Notes: generated from the sequence alone by a model not told the origin. Positions 8,937 to 17,130 are shown, counted from the first letter of the stretch. The stretch: DNA of 64,000 bases from JANNSX01 sp041397825 (GCA_041397825.1 JAWKVX010000004.1:310001-374000); one strand, 5' to 3'. Numbers and translations: made by a program.

Positions 8937-9338
8937 ATGAGCGAGGCCATCGACAAGGTCGAGGATGGCGGACCGCCTGCCAATCCGCATGCGCCGGAGG
9001 TTTCCGGCTCGGCGTTGCCGCCCGAGGAGCTGGAGCGGCTTGCGACAGACATCGTTGCGGCGCTGAAAACCGTCTACGACCCGGAGATCCCGGCCGACAT
9101 CTACGAGCTCGGGCTCATCTACAAGGTCGATATCGACGACCAGCGCAATGTGGCGGTCGAGATGACCTTGACGGCACCGGGCTGTCCAGTCGCCGGGGAG
9201 ATGCCGATCTGGGTCGAGAACGCCGTCTCGGGCGTGCCGGGCGTCAAGGAGGTCAAGGCGACCGTCGTCTTCGAGCCGCCTTGGGATGCGTCCCGGATGT
9301 CCGAGGAGGCCCGTGTGGCGCTCAACATGTTCTATTGA
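8937..9338 (+). CDS. sufT: SufT / MIP18-family (DUF59) Fe-S carrier-assembly protein
   Basis: This 133-residue protein carries the MIP18/DUF59 fold used in Fe-S maturation. Motifs are VYDPEIPADIYELGLIYKV, TLTAPGCPVAGEMP with the single conserved Cys, and VVFEPPWDASRMSEEAR. The first 30 residues are a variable, acidic extension. It lies 10 bp after sufS and ahead of sufA, the usual place of sufT in bacterial suf operons. Its job is inferred from the family: delivery or repair of clusters when demand is high. Confidence 0.92.
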   Translation: MSEAIDKVEDGGPPANPHAPEVSGSALPPEELERLATDIVAALKTVYDPEIPADIYELGLIYKVDIDDQRNVAVEMTLTAPGCPVAGEMPIWVENAVSGVPGVKEVKATVVFEPPWDASRMSEEARVALNMFY

Positions 9339-9378
9339 GGCCCTTGGGGTGCAGCGAATCCGACCCTACATTGAGGAC

Positions 9379-9777
9379 ATGACGACCATGACCCAGCCCC
9401 GCAAGTCCCGACCGCTGCCGAAGGTGATGACGCTGACGGATGCCGCCGCCGAGCGGCTGAAGGCGATCATTGCCGGGCGAAGCAGCGCGACGGCCGGCCT
9501 CAGGGTCGGTGTCAAGAACGGCGGCTGCGCCGGCATGGAGTACACGATGGACTGGGTCGAGGCGGTGGACCCGCTCGACGAGCGTCTTGAGGACAAGGGT
9601 GTCACGCTTCTGATCGACAAGAAGGCGGTGCTTTTCCTGCTCGGCACCGTCATGGACTACAGGGTCGAAACCCTGAAATCGGGCTTCGTATTCGAGAATC
9701 CGAACCAGACCTCGGCCTGCGGTTGTGGCGAGAGCGTCGCCATAACGCCGCGGTCCGCCGAGGAGCTTGCCGGCTGA
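9379..9777 (+). CDS. sufA: A-type Fe-S carrier SufA/IscA
   Basis: A-type carriers accept clusters from SufBCD and hand them to apo-enzymes. The 132-residue protein has the three conserved cysteines, Cys50 in KNGGCAGMEY and Cys114/Cys116 in TSACGCGES. The ATG at 9379 is preferred because homology begins close behind it, although an in-frame ATG at 9286 exists inside sufT. It follows sufT by 40 bp. Confidence 0.94.
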   Translation: MTTMTQPRKSRPLPKVMTLTDAAAERLKAIIAGRSSATAGLRVGVKNGGCAGMEYTMDWVEAVDPLDERLEDKGVTLLIDKKAVLFLLGTVMDYRVETLKSGFVFENPNQTSACGCGESVAITPRSAEELAG

Positions 9778-9835
9778 GGCCGCTGCGTGGCAGGCTCCGC
9801 TCCAGGCCGCGGATGGCCGAGACAGGGGGCGCTGC

Positions 9836-10165
9836 ATGGGACGGGTGGTGCTGCTGGTTGTGCAGCTTGTCGTGGTTGGCGTGGGCGGCACGGCCGCTAT
9901 CAAGTATCTGAGCTTCGACGTTCTCAAAGTCTTCATCTACGGCATGCTGTTCGCGCTCTTGGCCTGGCTTACGGGAGTGGTCGGCGCGCGCGTGCTGCAG
10001 GGTGTGTCGTCACCCTCGCAGCAGGTCTTGTTCACATCGATCGCCGGCGGGCTGATCGGTGCGGCGTTGCTGTTCATTCCGCAGGTGCGGACGCTCGTGC
10101 CGCAACTGCCTGAGCTCGCCTGGCCTATCGCCGGCGCCGTGATCGGCTATCACGTGCGCAGGTAG
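9836..10165 (+). CDS. small multi-helix membrane protein, last gene of the suf operon
   Basis: A 109-residue, very hydrophobic protein with three to four predicted membrane segments (about residues 3-24, 30-52, 64-80 and 92-106) and the end GAVIGYHVRR. No domain is recognised. The ATG at 9836 is chosen because it directly precedes the first hydrophobic helix; an in-frame start at 9767 would overlap sufA. It lies 58 bp after sufA in the same direction, so it is probably in the same transcript, but no functional link is visible. Confidence 0.6.
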   Translation: MGRVVLLVVQLVVVGVGGTAAIKYLSFDVLKVFIYGMLFALLAWLTGVVGARVLQGVSSPSQQVLFTSIAGGLIGAALLFIPQVRTLVPQLPELAWPIAGAVIGYHVRR

Positions 10166-10211
10166 CACTCGAGCTCCGAGGGACAACACCGGGCGCGCCT
10201 CTGTCGAACAA

Positions 10212-10238
10212 CCTCCGCACGCCTTCGGCATGAGGAGG
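10212..10238. repeat. intergenic inverted repeat
   Basis: CCTCC and GGAGG flank an inner GCC-ttc-GGC, giving an imperfect hairpin between the suf operon end and the convergent VWA gene stop at 10306. It could serve as a terminator, but no T-run follows on either strand. Confidence 0.4.
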
Positions 10239-10305
10239 GAGGGAGAAAGCGCCGATTCGATCTTTGACGGATGCCCTGCATGCGGCACCGCCAGCCAGCG
10301 CGGCG

Positions 10306-11601
10306 TCAGCCTCCCGGCATCGGCAGCCGCTGCGCGCGCTCGTCAGGGCCGCCGCGGGCGGGTGGCGTCTTGCCGCCGAGGGCCTTTGCCAGGTCGGCGA
10401 GCGAGGCGAGGCTATGGCAGCTCCGCATCTCGTTCGCATGCCGGGAGAGCGCCCTGGCGCCAAGCGCGAGCGGCGCATACTGGTCGTAGCGCAGCAGCGG
10501 ATTGAGCCAGATGAGCTTGCGGCAGTTGGCGCGGAGCCGGCGGGCCTCGGCCTCGATCCCCTCGCCGCCCTCCCGGTCGAGCCCGTCGGTGAAGAGCAGC
10601 ACCAGGGCGTTCTGCCCCAGCACCCGGCGGGCCCAGCGCTTGTTGAAGGTGGCCAACGCCTCACCGATGCGCGTGCCGCCGGACCAATCGGTCACCTGCC
10701 GCGAGACGCGGCCGATCGCCTGATCGGGGTCGCGACCCTTGAGGAGCCGAGTCACGTCCGTCAGATGCGTCGCGAACAGGAAGCAGGAGACGCGGTCGCG
10801 GTCGTTGGTAAGGCCGTAGAGGAAGTGCAGGAGCACGCGCGCATAGGTGTCCATGCTACCGGAGATGTCGGCGATGACGACGATCGGTGGCCGCCGGCGG
10901 CGGCGCTTGCGGAACTCGGGTTTCGCCAGATCGCCGCCCTGGGCGGCGGTGGACCTGAGCATGCGCCGGAGGTCGAGCCGCCGGCCGGCCGGATCCGGTG
11001 CGAAGCGGCGGGTCAGGATCTCCTCGAACGGCAGCGACATGCGCTGGATCTCGCGTTGGGCCTGACGGAGTTCATCCGCGCTCATTTGCTCAAAGTCCTT
11101 CGTCGCGAGGGCCTCGCGGGCGCTCCAGGTGCCCTGCGCATCGATGTCGATGCGCTCCTCCGCCTCGGGCATCCGGCCCTCGGGAGACTTGAAGAGGCTC
11201 TCCGACAAACGACGGTTGAGGGCCTTGTCGTCGGCGCCCTTGAGTCCCTTGAGGCTCGGCAGCATCAGCGACATCATCTGCTCGAGGAAGCCCGGGTCCT
11301 TCCAGAACATGACGAAGGCCTGGTTGAAGATTTCGTGCTCGGCGCGGCGGGCGACGAACACGGCATGCAGCGTCCAGTAGAGAACCCTCGGGCTTTCGAT
11401 GCCGGTGGCGAGCACGGCCCTGGTTGCCAGCGCGACCTTGCCGGGGCCGACGGCGAGGCCGGCGGCGCGCAGGATGCGTGCGAAGGCGAGGATGTTCTCC
11501 GCGATCCGCCCGCCATCGACCTCGGAGGCGATGATGTTCGCCTCAAGTGCGCGATGACTCGGCGGTAGAGCGGGGTCGCGGGGTTTCAGTGGTCGGGCCA
11601 T
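10306..11601 (-). CDS. CoxE-like von Willebrand factor A domain protein
   Basis: The 431-residue protein matches the CoxE/VWA family of metal-centre insertion and chaperone-assisting proteins. The N-terminal half is helical. The C-terminal half has a VWA domain with a MIDAS motif DISGSMDT (about residue 244), WSGGTRIGEAL with the conserved Thr, and LLFTDGLDREGG. CoxE proteins usually act with a MoxR-type AAA+ ATPase (CoxD). No such ATPase gene is next to it here, which is unusual. A coxD-like partner and any CO-dehydrogenase genes must be elsewhere; the XdhC/MocA group at 55.3-57.9 kb is a possible functional partner. Confidence 0.85.
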   Translation of the reverse strand: MARPLKPRDPALPPSHRALEANIIASEVDGGRIAENILAFARILRAAGLAVGPGKVALATRAVLATGIESPRVLYWTLHAVFVARRAEHEIFNQAFVMFWKDPGFLEQMMSLMLPSLKGLKGADDKALNRRLSESLFKSPEGRMPEAEERIDIDAQGTWSAREALATKDFEQMSADELRQAQREIQRMSLPFEEILTRRFAPDPAGRRLDLRRMLRSTAAQGGDLAKPEFRKRRRRRPPIVVIADISGSMDTYARVLLHFLYGLTNDRDRVSCFLFATHLTDVTRLLKGRDPDQAIGRVSRQVTDWSGGTRIGEALATFNKRWARRVLGQNALVLLFTDGLDREGGEGIEAEARRLRANCRKLIWLNPLLRYDQYAPLALGARALSRHANEMRSCHSLASLADLAKALGGKTPPARGGPDERAQRLPMPGG

Positions 11602-11716
11602 CCCTTGAACGTAGTGGATGGTGCCGGGAGGAGGAAGGGGGGAGGGCGGCGGAAATGACTTTGTGGTCGTGTCGATCCCCCAGCCAGAGTGCCTGAGGAC
11701 ATGCTCACAGCATGAA

Positions 11717-11746
11717 GGTTGGGTCGAGCGCAGCGAAGGCCCAACC
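11717..11746. repeat. inverted repeat downstream of tyrS
   Basis: GGTTGGG (11717-11723) pairs with CCCAACC (11740-11746) around a 16-base centre. It lies 24-53 bases past the tyrS stop. It may act as a terminator of tyrS or be one copy of an intergenic palindrome family; there is no clear T-run. Confidence 0.4.
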
Positions 11747-11769
11747 GATGTTCGACGCGCCAGCGCCTG

Positions 11770-13023
11770 TCATGCCGGCTTGATCAGGACGTGGCGCTTC
11801 TTACCGAGTGAGAGTTTGATGACTCCGTCGGGACCGAGGTCCGACGGGCCGACCTGGCGCTTGTCGTCGCCGACCGGCTGGTCGTTGATGCGCAAGCCCC
11901 CGCCCTGGATCTGCCGCCGGGCCTCGCCGTTCGAGGCGCAGAGGCCGGCCCTGACGAACAACGTTAGCACACCTATTCCCGCCGCGAGTTCCGCCTCGCC
12001 AATCGAAATGGTCGGCAGGCCGGCGGCCGAGGCGCCCTCGCTGAAGACCTTGCGGGCCGTCTCGGCCGCGGCTTCGGCGGCGGCACGGCCGTGCAGCAGC
12101 GCCGTCGCCTCGGTGGCGAGCACCTTCTTGGCCTCGTTGATCTCGGCGCCGCCGAGCGCAGCCAACTTGGCGATCTCGTCCATCGGCAGCTCGGTGTAGA
12201 GCTTTAGGAACCGGCCGATATCGGCATCCTCGGCATTGCGCCAGTACTGCCAGTAGTCGTAGGGCGAGAGCATGTCGGCGTTGAGCCAGACGGCACCGGC
12301 CATCGTTTTGCCCATTTTGGCGCCGGAGGAGGTCGTCAGCAGCGGCGACGTCAACACGAAGGCCTCGCCGCCATCGACGCGGCGCACCAGTTCCATGCCG
12401 TTGACGATGTTGCCCCACTGGTCGGAGCCGCCCATCTGCAGGATGCAGTCGTGGCGACGGTAGAGCTCCAGGAAATCGTAGGCCTGGAGGATCATGTAGT
12501 TGAACTCGAGGAAGGTCAGCGGCTGCTCGCGCTCGAGCCGCAGCTTCACCGAGTCGAAGGTCAGCATCCGGTTGATGGTGAAGTGGCGGCCGTAGTCGCG
12601 CAGGAAGTCGATGTAGTTCAGATGGTCGAGCCAGTCGGCATTGTTGACCATGACGGCGTCATTCGGACCGTCGCCGAACGACAGGAAGCGGGCGAATACA
12701 CCCTTGATGCCGGCCATGTTGTCGGCGATCTGCTCGACGCTGAGCAGCTTTCGCGCTTCGTCCTTGAATGAGGGATCCCCGATCTTCGTCGTGCCGCCGC
12801 CCATCAACGTGATCGGGCGATGGCCCGTCTTTTGGAGCCAGCGCAGCATCATGATCTGGACGAGGGATCCGGCATGCAGGCTCCTGGCCGTGCAGTCGAA
12901 ACCGATATAGGCCGTGACGCCGTCCTTGGCGAAGCGCGCGTCGAGATCTTCCGGATGGGAGACCTGGTGGATGAACCCCCGCTCGTCGAGGGTTCTCAGG
13001 AAGTCCGATCGGAACTTGCTCAT
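11770..13023 (-). CDS. tyrS: tyrosyl-tRNA synthetase
   Basis: TyrRS charges tRNA-Tyr in the cytoplasm. The 417-residue product has the class I signature region FDCTARSLHAGSLVQ, in which the HIGH motif reads LHAGS, the tyrosine/tRNA region QMGGSDQWGNIVNG, the KMSKS loop as GAKMGKTMAGAVW, and a C-terminal S4-like RNA-binding domain (LCASNGEARRQIQGGGLRIND). The ATG at 13023 starts MSKFRSDFLRTL; the frame is open for 24 more codons upstream but without homology. Confidence 0.97.
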   Translation of the reverse strand: MSKFRSDFLRTLDERGFIHQVSHPEDLDARFAKDGVTAYIGFDCTARSLHAGSLVQIMMLRWLQKTGHRPITLMGGGTTKIGDPSFKDEARKLLSVEQIADNMAGIKGVFARFLSFGDGPNDAVMVNNADWLDHLNYIDFLRDYGRHFTINRMLTFDSVKLRLEREQPLTFLEFNYMILQAYDFLELYRRHDCILQMGGSDQWGNIVNGMELVRRVDGGEAFVLTSPLLTTSSGAKMGKTMAGAVWLNADMLSPYDYWQYWRNAEDADIGRFLKLYTELPMDEIAKLAALGGAEINEAKKVLATEATALLHGRAAAEAAAETARKVFSEGASAAGLPTISIGEAELAAGIGVLTLFVRAGLCASNGEARRQIQGGGLRINDQPVGDDKRQVGPSDLGPDGVIKLSLGKKRHVLIKPA

Positions 13024-13098
13024 GGGGCGGCTCTCGTGGTTGTTGGCTGTGTCTGTACCAACATCAGTATGTACAATGGGTCCAGCTTGCTTCACTTG

Positions 13099-13112
13099 CC
13101 CCCGTGAGGGGG
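13099..13112. repeat. GC-rich intergenic hairpin CCCCC-gtga-GGGGG
   Basis: Five C and five G bases flank GTGA in the divergent tyrS/anmK spacer. Both neighbouring genes start here, so this is not a terminator. Its likeness to the hairpin at 13215-13238 suggests dispersed repeat units. Confidence 0.4.
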
Positions 13113-13214
13113 AAGGCCAAGCGCCTTGGACATTGATGCGCAGCAGCCAAGTCCTTAGGTGCTCGGCATGGTGGGGAGATGCGAAAACTGATGAGTCTTT
13201 TCCACCCCCAACCT

Positions 13215-13238
13215 ACCCTCCCCGTCAAGGGGGAGGGT
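13215..13238. repeat. intergenic palindrome ACCCTCCCC-gtcaag-GGGGAGGGT
   Basis: A perfect 9-bp inverted repeat with a 6-base loop, 73 bp before anmK. Palindromes of this wording are common between genes in Hyphomicrobiales, as far as I recall. It is probably a REP-like element rather than a regulatory site. Confidence 0.55.
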
Positions 13239-13310
13239 GAGCACCGCAGACCCGCGCAGCTTGATCGATGCGAAATCTACTTTGGTAGCTACTAACATAG
13301 GGCGCTGCCG

Positions 13311-14465
13311 ATGACCAAACTGCTGACGGCGCTGGGGTTGATGAGCGGCACCTCGATGGATGGCATCGATGTGGCGTTGGTCAAGACGGATGGCGAGCAT
13401 CAGATCGAGCACGGGCCATTCCGCAGCTATGCCTATCCCGATGATTTTCGGGCGCGGCTTCGCCAGGGGCTCATCGACGCCAGGGCCATCCGCAAGCGCG
13501 CGGCGCGACCGGGATCGCTCAAGGTCTTGGAACGCGAGCTGACAGAGCGCCATGCCGCGGCGGTGAAGGCCTTCCTGGTGACGGAGGGGATTGCCGCTGG
13601 CGAGATCGACGTCGTCGGCTTTCACGGCCAGACCGTGCTGCATCGGCCGATGGTGGCGCGCGGGCCACGCTGGGCGCCGTCACTCTTCGGGCTGCGGCGA
13701 CGTGTTCTAACGGTCCAGATCGGTGACGGCGCTGCCCTGGCGCGCACCGTCGGCATCGATGTCGTCTCCGACATGCGCGCGGCCGATTGTGCGGCGGGCG
13801 GCGAGGGGGCGCCGCTCGTTCCTGTCTATCACCGCGCCCTGACGGCGAAGCTCTCGGAGCGCCCGCTCGCTGTCCTCAACGTCGGCGGTGTCGCCAATGT
13901 CACCTGGATCGGCGGCGATGGGCGCCTCATCGCCTTCGATACCGGTCCCGGCAACGCCCTCATCGATGACTGGCTTCTGCAACACATGGGCAAGGCGATC
14001 GACGAGGATGGCCGGCTCGCGCGATCGGGGCGTGTCCATGAGGGGGTGCTGACAAAGATGCTGCGCGATCCGTATTTTGCGCGGCTGCCGCCGAAATCTC
14101 TCGATCGCAACACATTCACGCTCGACGGCATGACCGAGATATCGCCAGCCGATGGCGCGGCGACCCTCACCGCCTTCACCGCCGCCGCCGTTCGCCGCTC
14201 GGTCGAGCTGATGCCCGCGCCGCCGGGGTACTGGCTTGTGTCGGGCGGTGGACGGCGCAACCGAACCTTGATGGAGGAATTGGCCGCGCGTCTCGACGGC
14301 ACCGTCGCTCCCATCGAGGTCATCGGTGCCGATGGCGATGCCATCGAGGCTGAGGCCTGGGCCTATCTGGCGGTTCGCTCGCTGCGAGGATTGCCGCTGA
14401 CCTATCCCTCGACCACGGGTGCTCGCCGACCGACCAGGGGAGGTGTTCGAGCGGCGGGACGATGA
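13311..14465 (+). CDS. anmK: anhydro-N-acetylmuramic acid kinase
   Basis: AnmK phosphorylates 1,6-anhydro-MurNAc to MurNAc-6-phosphate in cell-wall recycling. The 384-residue protein has the phosphate-1 motif GLMSGTSMDGIDVALV near the N-terminus, GFHGQTVLHRP, MRAADCAAGGEGAPLVP, the phosphate-2 motif AFDTGPGNALIDDW and the late SGGGRRNRTLMEEL. The last 25 residues (TGARRPTRGGVRAAGR) are a basic tail. It is divergent from tyrS, with which it commonly neighbours in alphaproteobacteria. Confidence 0.95.
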   Translation: MTKLLTALGLMSGTSMDGIDVALVKTDGEHQIEHGPFRSYAYPDDFRARLRQGLIDARAIRKRAARPGSLKVLERELTERHAAAVKAFLVTEGIAAGEIDVVGFHGQTVLHRPMVARGPRWAPSLFGLRRRVLTVQIGDGAALARTVGIDVVSDMRAADCAAGGEGAPLVPVYHRALTAKLSERPLAVLNVGGVANVTWIGGDGRLIAFDTGPGNALIDDWLLQHMGKAIDEDGRLARSGRVHEGVLTKMLRDPYFARLPPKSLDRNTFTLDGMTEISPADGAATLTAFTAAAVRRSVELMPAPPGYWLVSGGGRRNRTLMEELAARLDGTVAPIEVIGADGDAIEAEAWAYLAVRSLRGLPLTYPSTTGARRPTRGGVRAAGR

Positions 14466-14496
14466 GCCGGCACGCAGGACGCTTCTTCTGCCCGCC

Positions 14497-15414
14497 TCAA
14501 TTCAGCACCGTCTCAACCCGCCCGCAGCATTCAGCGAGCCCATCGACATCGCTCAGATATTCGCGGGCATAGTCGTGGAAGAGCTGCCAGTTGCGGCGGG
14601 CGTCGGTCCGGTTGGTGCGGCCGCCGGCAACATGATCGCGGACCGGGGCGAGGAGGGCGTTCAACTCCGACTTGTGCGGGATCGACGCCGCCGCGATCAG
14701 CTGGATGATTTCCTCGACCTCGGTCTTGCCATTGGTGGACGGGCGAGCGGTCGGCCCGACCTCCCGCTGCAGCGCCTCGGCAAAGGCACTTTTGGGCGTG
14801 CTCCTGGGAGCGCCATTCGCAATCGGGGCAACATCGTGCTCGGGGAGAGTGGCCAGGGCCGCCAATGCCGGGGCGGTCTCGCTCGGCATCGTCCATGCGC
14901 GGCTGTCCGGCTCCGGCACGGCTCGGAGCGCGCCAAACGAGGGAGGCGCGGTTCCGATGTCGCTGTCGTCGGCGTCGATCGTCCGGGCATCGAGATCAAT
15001 CGAGACACGGAAGTTCGCGTCGTGGGTCGTCAGTGCGAGCCGGATCTTCTCGAGGACGAGTTGGAGGAACGTCAGGTCCTTCGTACGGATCCAGGCCGGC
15101 ATTCCATCCGACGTCGAGATGATGAGAAGGCGCACGCTGTAGAGGTAGAGGGCCGTCGCAACGGTGGCCGAAATGAGAGCCATGGCCGAGATGCCGCTCA
15201 GGATTTGCGCAGCGGGTCCGCCGAGCTCCGTGAAGAAGCGCGCCACCTCGAGCAGGCCGAGCGCGCCGGCAAGCAGTGCCGGCCATCGCGCGAACGGACG
15301 TAACGGGTGTACCGTGCCGATGCAGACGGACACGACTTGGCTCAGTTGGATGATCCGGTCACCGAAATCGATGATCCGCGCTGTGATGTCCATCCGGCTG
15401 CTGGTGATGCGCAT
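14497..15414 (-). CDS. membrane protein with DUF6232-like N-terminal domain
   Basis: A protein of about 305 residues. The N-terminal DITARIIDFGDRIIQLSQVVSV segment, two hydrophobic helices (ALLAGALGLLEVARFF and ISGISAMALISATVATALYL regions) and the strand RLLIISTSDG fit the DUF6232 architecture, a PH-like module with membrane helices. The C-terminal half is low-complexity, Ala/Pro-rich, then a helical end (VEEIIQLIAAASIPHKSELN and following). I prefer the ATG at 15414 (MRITSSRMDITARI); an open frame continues to an ATG at 15468. Function unknown. It converges with anmK, 31 bp apart. Confidence 0.6.
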   Translation of the reverse strand: MRITSSRMDITARIIDFGDRIIQLSQVVSVCIGTVHPLRPFARWPALLAGALGLLEVARFFTELGGPAAQILSGISAMALISATVATALYLYSVRLLIISTSDGMPAWIRTKDLTFLQLVLEKIRLALTTHDANFRVSIDLDARTIDADDSDIGTAPPSFGALRAVPEPDSRAWTMPSETAPALAALATLPEHDVAPIANGAPRSTPKSAFAEALQREVGPTARPSTNGKTEVEEIIQLIAAASIPHKSELNALLAPVRDHVAGGRTNRTDARRNWQLFHDYAREYLSDVDGLAECCGRVETVLN

Positions 15415-15690
15415 GGCGCTGGGCTCCGCTTCGCGTGGCAAGGAAGCAGAATGCCCCGATGGAAACAAGGAGGGGATCGGAGCCGGGCGCTCGGGCTGGT
15501 GCCGGTTTTCGTTGACATGCCGAACTCATGGGCGCAGACTTCGAGTGTTGCTCGTAGAGCGGCGACAGGGCCGGGCCGATGACGCAGAGCGCCGGACTCG
15601 AGTGCCCTTCGCGGTCCCTGACGGGCAGGCTCCGAGCGTTGGCTCAACACGCAATGGAGGGAGGCATGAGTCCACCGGACAGTCGATGCG

Positions 15691-15711
15691 GGCCCCACCG
15701 CGAGTGGGGCC
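15691..15711. repeat. perfect 8-bp stem hairpin
   Basis: GGCCCCAC (15691-15698) and GTGGGGCC (15704-15711) flank the loop CGCGA. It stands alone, without a T-run, in the gene-free region, so its role is not clear. Confidence 0.55.
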
Positions 15712-15852
15712 ACGGTTCGGTCTGAGAGTGTCGCGCTCCTCGTGAGCCGGCGGCTCGTGCGATAGCAAGGTCGGATCGGTTAATCAAAACATCAATGACG
15801 AGTCCATGCGGGGGCGGGTCGTGATCATGAAGCGGCCCAGGGCCCCGTGGTC

Positions 15853-15876
15853 AAAAGCCCGGACCTAAGTCTCGGG
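15853..15876 (-). terminator. candidate Rho-independent terminator of the RTX gene
   Basis: On the minus strand CCCGaGAC-ttag-GTCCGGG is followed by CTTTT. The stem pairs 7 bp with one bulged A. It lies about 100 bases past the RTX stop at 15976, with two more hairpins in between. Confidence 0.45.
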
Positions 15877-15902
15877 TCTCTTCGAGGATCGTAGAGCGAT
15901 CC

Positions 15903-15939
15903 GGCCCCGCGCGCTTCTGAAGGAAGCGGCGGGGCCTTT
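15903..15939 (+). terminator. strong hairpin followed by TTT on the plus strand
   Basis: GGCCCCGC-g-CGCTTC pairs with GAAGCG-GCGGGGCC (14 bp, one bulged G) and is followed by TTT at 15937. It has the shape of an intrinsic terminator, yet no plus-strand gene precedes it. Either an unannotated RNA ends here or it blocks read-through into the antisense of the RTX gene. Confidence 0.45.
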
Positions 15940-15975
15940 GCATGTCCGGTCAGCGCGCCATCTGTCAGGCCGGTC

Positions 15976-17130
15976 TCAGGCGAGCAGGAAGTCGCCAGCC
16001 TCGAGGGAGGCCTTGGCCACACCGGTCAGCGTCAGCGACGTGTGAACGCCGAACGAGATGACCGCATCGCCTTGGGCGTTGTCGGCAGTAGCCGCCATGA
16101 CCGCGGCGAAATCGGCGAAGCCGAAGGCCTTGAGATCGATCTCGTCGATGGTCCCGCCAGCGGTGAAGTCGGCGATCGTGTCGTTGCCGGTCCCGGTATA
16201 GAAGATGAACAGGTCGTCGCCCAGGAGACCCTTGAGGATGTTGTCCTCGCTGTTGGCCTTAATGACATCGTTCGCGTTGGTGCCTTCGGCATTTTCGATG
16301 CTGATGAAGGTGTCGGCACCGGCCTCGCCGCCTTCGCCATGCATGATGACGAGATTGATGATCACGCCGCTGGCGGAGTTGCGGTAGGAGATCCAGTCGT
16401 TGCCGGCGCCCCCATCGAAGGTCCCCGTGCCGAGGCCGCCGATGATAATGTCGTCGCCGGCATCTCCATGGGCAACGTCGTCGCCGGCGCCAGTGTCGAT
16501 GACGTCGTCGCCGGCGCCACCCCACATCGTGTCGCTGCCGCTACCGCCCGAGATGTAGTCGTTTCCGGCATCGCCGTGGATCGTATCCGCGTCAGCGCCG
16601 CCGTAGATCGTGTCGTTGCCGGCGCCGCCCAGAATGGTGTCGCTGCCGGCATCGCCGGAGATGGTGTCGTTACCGACGCCGCCGAGCAGCTCGTCGGCGC
16701 CTGCGCCGCCGGTCAGACTGTCGTTGCCGACGCCACCGTCGAGATGGTCGTCGCCGTTGCCACCGGTGAGCGTGTCGTTGCCGGTTTGGCCGAGCAGGAT
16801 ATCGTTGCCGTCGCCGCCGATCAGGGTGTCGGAGCCGGTCTCGCCGAGCAGCCGGTCGTCGTCGGCGCCACCGTTGAGCGTATCGGCGCCGGTGCCGCCG
16901 CGGAGCACGTCGCGATCATTGCCACCGTTCAGTGCGTCGTTGCCGTTGCCGCCGAACAGCCGGTCGTTGCCGTCGTTGCCGTTGAGCGTGTCGTGGCCGA
17001 GGCCGCCGAGGATCTTGTCGTTGCCGGCGCCGCCACTCAACGTATCGTTGCCCGCGTAGCCGAGGATGGTGTCGGCGGTGGCGCCGCCGCTGATCGTATC
17101 TCCGAGCTTCGTACCCTTCCGGACCGCCAT
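15976..17130 (-). CDS. RTX (hemolysin-type) calcium-binding repeat protein
   Basis: A 384-residue secreted protein made almost wholly of glycine/aspartate nonapeptides of the GGxGxDxLx type. About 25 copies run from residue 12 to about 235, for example LSGGAGNDK and LNGNDGNDR, forming a Ca2+-loaded parallel beta-roll. The C-terminal 150 residues (AGNDWISYRNSASGVIINL, then DNILKGLLGDDLFIF, and TIADFTAGGTIDEIDLKAF) end in VAKASLEAGDFLLA, the place of the type I secretion signal. There is no enzyme domain and no signal peptide. ATG 17130 is chosen because GGGGGAG lies 8 bases upstream; the alternative GTG at 17139 is inside that Shine-Dalgarno. No ABC exporter gene is adjacent. Confidence 0.9.
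   Translation of the reverse strand: MAVRKGTKLGDTISGGATADTILGYAGNDTLSGGAGNDKILGGLGHDTLNGNDGNDRLFGGNGNDALNGGNDRDVLRGGTGADTLNGGADDDRLLGETGSDTLIGGDGNDILLGQTGNDTLTGGNGDDHLDGGVGNDSLTGGAGADELLGGVGNDTISGDAGSDTILGGAGNDTIYGGADADTIHGDAGNDYISGGSGSDTMWGGAGDDVIDTGAGDDVAHGDAGDDIIIGGLGTGTFDGGAGNDWISYRNSASGVIINLVIMHGEGGEAGADTFISIENAEGTNANDVIKANSEDNILKGLLGDDLFIFYTGTGNDTIADFTAGGTIDEIDLKAFGFADFAAVMAATADNAQGDAVISFGVHTSLTLTGVAKASLEAGDFLLA

Larger units (their letters stand above)
15415..15975. other. gene-free 0.5-kb region with tandem stem-loops
   Basis: No credible coding gene is present. Strong hairpins occur at 15691-15711 (GGCCCCAC-cgcga-GTGGGGCC), 15834-15844 (GGCCCaGGGCC), 15858-15876, 15886-15902 (GGATCG-tagag-CGATCC) and 15903-15936. 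A TTGACA lies at 15512 but has no good -10 box at 17 bp. The dense structure near 15.83-15.94 kb suggests a small RNA or a composite transcription terminator. Confidence 0.5.

Noticed and set aside
15469..15975. Hidden tRNA or small coding gene in the gene-free region
   Set aside because: No T-loop GGTTCRA with acceptor pairing was found, and the plus-strand frames have no homology or ribosome site.
16450..17100. Regular 27-base periodicity that could suggest a CRISPR array
   Set aside because: The period is the 9-codon RTX repeat within an open reading frame; there are no conserved repeats with unique spacers.
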